NCBI GenBank assembly: GCA_964370625.1
Contig: CAYJKB010000057.1
Coordinates: forward strand, 1 to 10,604
Direction: 5' to 3'
DNA: 10,604 nucleotides
From: CAYJKB01 sp964370625
GTDB taxonomy: Bacteria; Bacillota; Clostridia; Oscillospirales; Butyricicoccaceae
Part shown: positions 5,549 through 10,604 of the stretch, piece by piece
Layout: each line of letters opens with the position of its first letter
Position numbering within the stretch: the first letter of the stretch is position 1
Position numbers and translations under genes: made by a program
Notes under the pieces: generated by a model
What the model was told of the DNA's origin: nothing
The model's input: the letters and a program-made list of their open reading frames with translations, nothing else
Database searches by the model: none

Positions 5549-6773
5549 TATTTCTTCTCCTTTGCTCAATCATCTCAACAAATGCTTCAAATCTAATTTT
5601 AACTTGCTCAACATCTTCTGTACTAAAATCTGTTTCTACTCTTAAAAGTGGAATATCTAATTTATGTGCAAAATCTTCAATCGCTGCAAGCTCAAAATCA
5701 TAAGGTACACAGCCACGAAGCACGTGATAGATAATTCCTTCTGCTCCTGATAATTCCATTCTTATTTTAAGACTTGCTAATCTATCTTCAATATTATCAA
5801 AAACAGGACAAGTACAAGCGGAAATATATCGTGCAACAAGTGCTCTTATCATACTACTTGTACTATAATCATTCGGTATAACTGGATCATATAGAAGTCT
5901 ACCTGAAAGACAAGATTCATCGCCGACAATATGAGCACCAAGTTCCTCTATCATAAGAGGAATTTTAAAGTTTGGGAAACTAATTGGTGAACCTGCTATG
6001 AAAATTCTAGGTTTAGTACGTCTTGGTGTTTTTGCCACTTTTTCCTTTTCTTCTATTTCGTAAATTAGCTTTGCGGTTGCCTCTTCCCATTCTGAAGGTG
6101 TTGTGTAACAATAGCTATTAAGAGCATACATAACTTCAGAACCTTTAACTTGTGGATTCATAGAATATAATTTTTGTTGAAGACGGTATGCTTGTCTTTG
6201 TGCAGAGTTTATATCTAAACATGCTTGTTTAAGTGCTTTTCTTGAAAGTTTTGACCCAGTTTGCTTTTCAAGAGTTTTTACAAGTCCACGCATTATAGAT
6301 ATCATTTCTTCATAAGCAGCATTACCTTTAGACATGTTGATTGGCACAGGTATAATTGGTAATTCTTTAGCTAAAACCTCAGTGCTTTTACGTTTTGCCT
6401 CACAAGTCATAGGCATTACAGCAATTTCACATTGATTATACATAGGTAACATCTTCATAGAATGAAATCCAGTTGTAGCTTTTACTACAGGACACGCATC
6501 ACGAGGAATGATTTCTTCACCGATTAGGGCAGGAATTTGATGACCTGCACATAATCTTAGAGGTGTATATCCTAGTGCATATATTAATTCGTCTGGAATC
6601 ATTACACAATATGTTCCGATATATTTTTTGTCAGTTGCATCGAAATTACAAAACGCATTATTGTATGTATCATTATAGAATGTTAAATCATTTTTAGATT
6701 CTAAACCTGCTATAGTTGTCCCTACTACTCTTTGAATATTTCTTGAGTATCTTTCTTTAGATTTTAACTGCAT
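5541..6773 (-). CDS. 2-hydroxyacyl-CoA dehydratase D-family protein, double-cubane-like reductase component
   Basis: This 410-residue protein belongs to the HgdB/FldB/BcrB-like family, in which an Fe-S cluster receives an electron from the activase. Characteristic pieces are YTPLRLCAG (69-77), RDACPVVK (91-98), PMTCEAKRK (121-129), a GSPI turn starting the second domain (261-264), GDESCLSGR (284-292) and GIIYHVLRGCVPYDFE (346-361), with the LRVETD tail (377-382). It has 12 cysteines; C75, C94, C124, C288, C320/C322 and C355 are the best ligand candidates. One subunit with one activase, and no second dehydratase subunit of equal quality, is the arrangement described for double-cubane cluster proteins, which reduce small molecules such as acetylene. 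A CoA-ester dehydratase is the alternative. The start overlaps the polyferredoxin stop by 10 bases, with GAGG upstream. Confidence 0.9.
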   Translation of the reverse strand: MQLKSKERYSRNIQRVVGTTIAGLESKNDLTFYNDTYNNAFCNFDATDKKYIGTYCVMIPDELIYALGYTPLRLCAGHQIPALIGEEIIPRDACPVVKATTGFHSMKMLPMYNQCEIAVMPMTCEAKRKSTEVLAKELPIIPVPINMSKGNAAYEEMISIMRGLVKTLEKQTGSKLSRKALKQACLDINSAQRQAYRLQQKLYSMNPQVKGSEVMYALNSYCYTTPSEWEEATAKLIYEIEEKEKVAKTPRRTKPRIFIAGSPISFPNFKIPLMIEELGAHIVGDESCLSGRLLYDPVIPNDYSTSSMIRALVARYISACTCPVFDNIEDRLASLKIRMELSGAEGIIYHVLRGCVPYDFELAAIEDFAHKLDIPLLRVETDFSTEDVEQVKIRFEAFVEMIEQRRRNNG

Positions 6774-7654
6774 GCCGTACCTCGTCCATTCTTATTTTTA
6801 TCACATTTAGAATCTGTTGGCCTTTTAGATTTAAGAATTGTTTTGCCAAATAATTCAAAACGCAAAGCATCCTTTTCAGGACAAACTTCAATACACTTCA
6901 TGCAGTAAATACAATTTGAGTTTGTAATGTCTTCATTTTCACGATCTTCATAAATTTCTTGAATATCTACAGGACAAACTTCTAAACAAGCTCTACAGTG
7001 TGTACAAGCACTTCCTTTTTTCTTTAAACGGCTTCCGCTGATTTTATTGAAAAGACCCAAAAATGCACCAATTGGACAAATTCTACAGAAAAATCTATCA
7101 CTAATAAACATAAATGCAAATAGTCCGATAGCCCAATAGAATGCAGTTGTATCACCACCCTGTACATATCCAGTTAATGGTACTGTGAAATAGAAAATCG
7201 GACACACCTTGCATAGATCATAAAATAGTATATAAAATACTAAAAACCACTTTAAGATGGTTAGCACTGGTTTAAATTTTTGAGAAATATTAAGCTGAGT
7301 AAATCCCAGTCTTTGTCTAACTTCAGTAATTATGTCTTGGAAAAATCCCACTGGGCATACATATCCACACCATAGTGTTCCAAATAGCATGATTAAAACA
7401 AGACACGCAAGCATTGAAATTACAAATGTTTCGGACATGTACTTATTGAAGTCTAAAATCATGAGACAGAATGCCTCTGTAGTTCCACCTGCCACATAAC
7501 GACAGTGAAACACTGGTAATATAATATCTGATTGAGGACCTATATAATATCCACCAAATGATAAAAACATAAAAAATGCAAATAAAATACCAAGTCTTAC
7601 TGCTGTTATCTTATAGTTTCTTATTTTCTTGTTTCCTTTTGATTCTTTATTCAC
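6764..7654 (-). CDS. NapH-like membrane polyferredoxin
   Basis: A 296-residue electron-transfer protein. There are four clear membrane segments (about 17-38, 73-95, 130-147, 170-188). Cysteine motifs at their ends, CGYVCP (96-101), CKVCP (148-152) and CRICP (190-194), are as in the NapH/NosR/CcoG group. The C-terminal domain has two classical ferredoxin motifs, C217-C220-C223-C227P and C248-C251-C254-C258P, for two [4Fe-4S] clusters that should face the cytoplasm. An unusual tail carries two more cysteines (C284, C295). In NapH and NosR such proteins pass electrons between quinone or flavin carriers and a partner enzyme. Here the next gene is the dehydratase-like reductase, overlapping by 10 bases, so this protein may supply it or its activase. 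The start codon is GTG (7654-7652) with AAAGGA 8 bases upstream. Confidence 0.92.
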   Translation of the reverse strand: MNKESKGNKKIRNYKITAVRLGILFAFFMFLSFGGYYIGPQSDIILPVFHCRYVAGGTTEAFCLMILDFNKYMSETFVISMLACLVLIMLFGTLWCGYVCPVGFFQDIITEVRQRLGFTQLNISQKFKPVLTILKWFLVFYILFYDLCKVCPIFYFTVPLTGYVQGGDTTAFYWAIGLFAFMFISDRFFCRICPIGAFLGLFNKISGSRLKKKGSACTHCRACLEVCPVDIQEIYEDRENEDITNSNCIYCMKCIEVCPEKDALRFELFGKTILKSKRPTDSKCDKNKNGRGTACS

Positions 7655-7685
7655 GTTGTTTTCCTTTCATGTTGCATATAAAATT

Positions 7686-8213
7686 TTATTTTTCTTCCAA
7701 CAGTTCATCTTGGTCTATTTTTAAAACTGGCAGTTCTATAGTCTTTTTGCTATAATAAATCTTTTGAGCAAGATATAAAGCTACTGCAATTAATAGCCCT
7801 GGAAGCGCTGCTGATAGAATTTTTTCTGCTGCACCTGGTATGCTAAATGTAGGCTTACCACTTCTTAAATTTGCATTTTCTGGAACAAAATCATACCAAG
7901 CTTTTTCTTCTTCTACGCCAGCTTCAGCTTGGTTAGCATTTTGGTTATCTCCTCCGCTTTGTTGGTCGCCTCCGCTTTGTTGGTCGCCTCCGCTTTGTTG
8001 GTCGCCTCCTTGTTCATTTTCTGACAATACTTCCTCAGATTGGAAAAGTGTCGTGAAATCCAAAGCAGATAGTTTTTCCCAAGAATTATATGTCTTCTCA
8101 CCAATTAAAAGCGTAGCAATAATAAGACTCACTGCAACTTTAACTTGTTTTTTACTCCAAATTTTAAGTAGTTGATTTTTTATTCGTACAATAGCATTTA
8201 TAATTTCTAACAT
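7686..8213 (-). CDS. Two-pass membrane protein with an external GGDQQS repeat
   Basis: I do not recognise a family. The 175-residue product has a basic N-terminus, a membrane segment at about 22-38, an external region of 90 residues, a second membrane segment (131-149) and an acidic cytoplasmic tail. The external part holds an acidic, Gln/Gly-rich linker with GGDQQS repeated three times (69-86) and a final GGD, followed by a small segment EKAWYDFVPENANLRSG (103-119) that may be the functional contact. It has no cysteine. The start ATG has AAGGAG about 9 bases upstream; the gene follows the degenerate dehydratase paralogue by 13 bases and precedes the polyferredoxin by 31. Its layout parallels the 176-residue protein at the operon's end. 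A scaffold or surface-facing subunit of the complex is plausible, not shown. Confidence 0.82.
   Translation of the reverse strand: MLEIINAIVRIKNQLLKIWSKKQVKVAVSLIIATLLIGEKTYNSWEKLSALDFTTLFQSEEVLSENEQGGDQQSGGDQQSGGDQQSGGDNQNANQAEAGVEEEKAWYDFVPENANLRSGKPTFSIPGAAEKILSAALPGLLIAVALYLAQKIYYSKKTIELPVLKIDQDELLEEK
7953..8006 (-). repeat. Three perfect 18-bp tandem repeats coding for GGDQQS
   Basis: The unit tccgctttgttggtcgcc on the plus strand occurs three times without a single change (7953-7970, 7971-7988, 7989-8006), with partial degenerate units on both sides. Since 18 is a multiple of 3, copy-number change would alter the length of the external linker without breaking the frame. Perfect identity indicates recent expansion. 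Confidence 0.95.
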
Positions 8214-8226
8214 ATTTTTCCACTCC

Positions 8227-9381
8227 TTAAGCCGTTACTTTTGGTTTCTTCTTAATATTGCCATTTTGCATTTCATAGAATGCTTCAATCCTGATTTTAA
8301 CTTGCTCTTTATCAGTATCAGTATAGTCTGTTTCTACGCATAAAAATGGAATATTTGATTTGATTGCAAATTCTTCCATACGCTCAGCTTCATAAGCATC
8401 AGAAGTTTGACCTTTAAGTAAATAATAAATAATTCCATTAATCCCAACTGGAAAATTATATGAATTATTACAGCTTACAGTAGTGATATTTGATAAATGT
8501 CTATATTGAACTTCAAAACATTTTTTAATTAATGAAAGTGTATTACTTTTCAGTGAAACATCGCTAAAATCTGCAAGACCTAAGCAGCTATCATGATAAT
8601 GTGTAATTCCTACATCATATAGGATTTCATGCAATTTACTGTTTGGCATTTGAATTTTAGAACCTGTAAGTAATATTGTTTTTTCTTCAGTATTTGCTGC
8701 ATTGTGAATTAAAAACTTTTCCATTTCATCTAACCAGAATTCCTTATCTTCATCAATATGTAGAGTTTGAATAAAGAAACTTTGAATATATGTAGGAAGT
8801 GATTTAAACTTTTCGCAATCAATAAGTCTATATGCTTTTTGATATCCTGAAATTTCATACTTTAACAAATCAATATCAAGTGTAGTATTAGCTAGTTTAC
8901 TAATTGAATTTAGCAAACTTATTTGCTTTAACATAAAACTAAATGGCATTTTTTCTTGTTTAAATGAAGGTGGTTCAACCTCTATTATCTCTAAATCTAA
9001 ATCTCTGAGATAAACTAAAGCTTTTTTAAAGCTATCATTATTAGCAGAAATGATAACAGCACCTAATTCTTGTGCCAAATTCAGTTCATCATCTAAAAGC
9101 AAGCCAACAGCTGACTTTGCAATTGGATCACTGATTTGTGGAAAAATATGACTAGCATTTTCTCCCATGAGATAACTGCCTCCGTTTAGAAATACTGGGG
9201 TAAGCCCATAACTCCTAACATACAACCCATAAAACTCATCACCAATAATTCCTACTTTCATAGGTGTTTTTTCTGAATTCTCTTGTTTGACATCTCTCAG
9301 AATATTCAGAAAATAATTAGGTATTTTTCCATGTTTTTTAATCGTTGAAATGTATTTTTCGATTTCGTTTGAATATTGCAT
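8227..9381 (-). CDS. Degenerate 2-hydroxyacyl-CoA dehydratase-family paralogue lacking cluster cysteines
   Basis: A 384-residue relative of the dehydratase-like protein encoded at 5541-6773. The C-terminal match is clear: GIIYYLLKGQTSDAYE (316-331) and FLCVETDYTD...EQVKIRIEAFYEM (346-371) align with GIIYHVLRGCVPYDFE and LLRVETDFST...EQVKIRFEAFVEM. Key cysteines are replaced: Cys355 of the paralogue is Gln325 here, Cys94 is Asp85 (SDPIAK), Cys124 aligns near Asn115; only C266 (HDSCLG) matches Cys288. The remaining cysteines (189, 288, 304, 348) are not in family positions. The frame is intact and well translated in appearance, so this is a conserved pseudo-enzyme rather than a decayed gene. 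It may be a structural partner, assembly factor or inactive half of a heterodimer. I use ATG at 9381, preceded by GGAGG 5 bases upstream, rather than ATG at 9399, which has no ribosome site. Confidence 0.85.
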   Translation of the reverse strand: MQYSNEIEKYISTIKKHGKIPNYFLNILRDVKQENSEKTPMKVGIIGDEFYGLYVRSYGLTPVFLNGGSYLMGENASHIFPQISDPIAKSAVGLLLDDELNLAQELGAVIISANNDSFKKALVYLRDLDLEIIEVEPPSFKQEKMPFSFMLKQISLLNSISKLANTTLDIDLLKYEISGYQKAYRLIDCEKFKSLPTYIQSFFIQTLHIDEDKEFWLDEMEKFLIHNAANTEEKTILLTGSKIQMPNSKLHEILYDVGITHYHDSCLGLADFSDVSLKSNTLSLIKKCFEVQYRHLSNITTVSCNNSYNFPVGINGIIYYLLKGQTSDAYEAERMEEFAIKSNIPFLCVETDYTDTDKEQVKIRIEAFYEMQNGNIKKKPKVTA

Positions 9382-9441
9382 AATTCCCTCCATATTCACA
9401 TTATCAAAGGCTAACTTTTTGGTAATTGTTTAACACTATCT

Positions 9442-10604
9442 TTATTTAACATCCATAAATCTATGAAGTATAACTGCAATTTCTGCTCTTGTTATTTCTT
9501 TATCAGGAGATATAGTTTTTTCAGAAGTTCCTGTGATAACTCCTTTGGAAACAGCCCATTCCATAGCATTAAATGCCCAATCCGAAACTGTATCTATATC
9601 ATCAAATTCTAATACTTGCTCTGTATGTTTAGGCGAATTTGCATATCTAAATAGCATTGTGATAAATTCTTCACGAGTTAAGTTTTGCATAGGATTTGTC
9701 CCATCTGAAATGCTACATTCTTTTGCCCATTCAAGCCCTTTAGAATACCAATTATCTCCACCTTCAGTGTCCACATTTTCCATGCGTGCAAGTACTGTCC
9801 AGATCATTGCTCTATTCATACTAGTTTTAGGAGCAAATTCATTTTGTGATACTCCATTAAATAGTTTGTTATCAATAGCAAATTTCACTGAATTATAATA
9901 CCAGTCGTCTTTATGCATATCAGCAAATACCATTTCGCTTACATTTTCATTAGAAGTTTCTTTTGATAATTCCGTATTAGATATTAAAAAGTGTGAAAAA
10001 TGTGAAGTTTTAAATGTAAGCATTTCACTTTTTTCATCATATGTAGCATCTAATTTCACAACAGCTCCATCTTCGCCTAAGATATATGCAAAAATATCAT
10101 CTGATTTTTCATCTTTTGACAATTCATATGGAATAGAAATATTCGCTATTCCTTCCCCTAAATCAGAGATGTTTTCATCATCTGACAAGAGCGAAAATTC
10201 ATATACAGGGTAAGTCATTGCAACTTTTTTCTGATTTTCAGTTAAATCTTCATTATTAATGAAATTTGATAAAACAGTAATCATTTCTCCTTGAGAAATC
10301 ATTGTTGATAGTGCTTTGTTATCTAATTCTATATTTGATAAATTAGAATTTAAAGAAATAACAGAATTTTCATTTTCNNNNNNNNNNTAATTTGATTTTT
10401 TTCCCTTTGGCACTTTCAGATGCTTCAACATTAATAGTAAGTTTTGGCTCTTTTTCTTTAGATATTTCAGAAATAACTGTTTCTAAATCAGAGCTTGCAA
10501 CTTCTCCTTCTATAATTCCATTTGTTTCTTTAGCTTTTAAGCTTAATCCAGTTGATGAATCTTTATCTTCTTCTTTTTCTTCTTCTTCATATTCTATTTT
10601 AACT
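9442..10604 (-). CDS. SLH-domain surface protein, C-terminal part (N-terminus outside window, assembly gap inside)
   Basis: The C-terminus holds three S-layer homology domains: FADMHKDDWYYNSVKFAID...NRAMIWTVLARM (about 9927-9784), NWYSKGLEWAKE...TREEFITMLFRYA (9753-9634) and FDDIDTVSDWAFNAMEWAV...TRAEIAVILHRFM (9606-9451). Such domains bind pyruvylated secondary cell-wall polymers and hold proteins on the cell surface. Before them is a segment typical of these proteins, with IPYELSKDEKSDDIFAYI, DEKSEMLTFKTSHFSHFLI. On the far side of the N run, the frame starting at base 10603 is open to the gap and reads VKIEYEEEKEEDKDSS... and ends ...ESAKGKKIKL; I take this as the same protein. It differs by one frame from the part after 10 Ns, as expected for a gap of unknown length. 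The start lies beyond the window. It precedes the degenerate paralogue by 60 bases without a visible terminator, so it may begin the redox operon. Confidence 0.85.
10378..10387. other. Assembly gap, 10 Ns
   Basis: Ten consecutive N bases interrupt the SLH-protein gene. Both flanks read as open minus-strand coding sequence but in different frames when the gap is counted as 10, so the number is most likely a placeholder and the missing length unknown. Confidence 0.97.

Noticed and set aside
5549..5569. TTG start seven codons earlier for the activase
   Set aside because: The added codons contain the AGGAG ribosome site of the ATG at 5548, and the family begins with the YVGFDGGST strand.
4754..6773. 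A classical 2-hydroxyglutaryl-CoA or phenyllactyl-CoA dehydratase fermentation operon
   Set aside because: There is no CoA-transferase, 2-hydroxyacid dehydrogenase or second cysteine-complete subunit nearby, and the neighbours are membrane redox proteins.
7953..8006. Tandem repeats as a CRISPR array
   Set aside because: The units are contiguous with no spacers, lie in frame inside a coding gene and are only 18 bp long.
7913..8104. Minus-strand frame with EATNKA repeats
   Set aside because: It is another frame of the same repeat inside the 175-residue protein, which itself has a good ribosome site and membrane segments.
7840..8175. Plus-strand frame with CWSPPL repeats
   Set aside because: It is the antisense reading of the 18-bp repeat in the minus-strand membrane protein. 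It has no ribosome site and its odd composition comes from the repeat.
9382..9399. ATG at 9399 as start of the degenerate paralogue
   Set aside because: No ribosome site precedes it, whereas GGAGG lies inside the extension, 5 bases before ATG at 9381.

Overview
The window is AT-rich, and every gene I can support lies on the minus strand, so it reads from high to low coordinates. Low GC, strong AGGAG-type ribosome sites, an S-layer-homology (SLH) surface protein, a VanS/OmpR-type two-component pair and oxygen-sensitive radical-type Fe-S machinery (a 2-hydroxyacyl-CoA dehydratase family protein with its activase) together suggest an anaerobic member of the Clostridia. A run of 10 Ns (10378-10387) marks an assembly join.

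Right part (10604 to 3494): a probable single redox operon. The order is: the C-terminal part of an SLH-anchored surface protein; a 2-hydroxyacyl-CoA dehydratase-family paralogue that has lost most of its cysteines; a two-pass membrane protein with a GGDQQS tandem repeat; a NapH-like membrane polyferredoxin; a cysteine-complete dehydratase / double-cubane-type protein; its ATP-dependent [4Fe-4S] activase; a DsbD/TauE-like membrane protein with paired cysteines and a Cys/Ser-rich loop; and a second two-pass membrane protein. The four central genes overlap one another or nearly abut. A strong hairpin with T-tracts at 3407-3450 ends the unit. My inference is that membrane electron carriers feed an ATP-gated low-potential reductase of unknown substrate. 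No CoA-transferase or dehydrogenase of a 2-hydroxy-acid fermentation pathway is present.

Left part (3271 to 1): an OmpR-family response regulator, a sensor histidine kinase, a hydrolase-less small alarmone ((p)ppGpp) synthetase, and the N-terminal 168 residues of a VTC-domain polyphosphate polymerase. A 20-bp element (minus strand ATTTTTAAGTAAGTTTAAGG, or 18/20 identical) occurs three times: just upstream of the regulator, the alarmone synthetase and the polyphosphate polymerase. Each copy lies 7-9 bp before a TATAAT-like box, over the place where a -35 box would be. This looks like the operator of the encoded regulator, defining an autoregulated two-component regulon that drives (p)ppGpp and polyphosphate synthesis.

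Two RNA-level features add to this. A hairpin plus T-tract between the kinase and alarmone synthetase genes overlaps both the -10 box and the ribosome site of the synthetase. The 116-nt spacer between the regulator and kinase genes carries competing helices, one of which would mask the kinase ribosome site.
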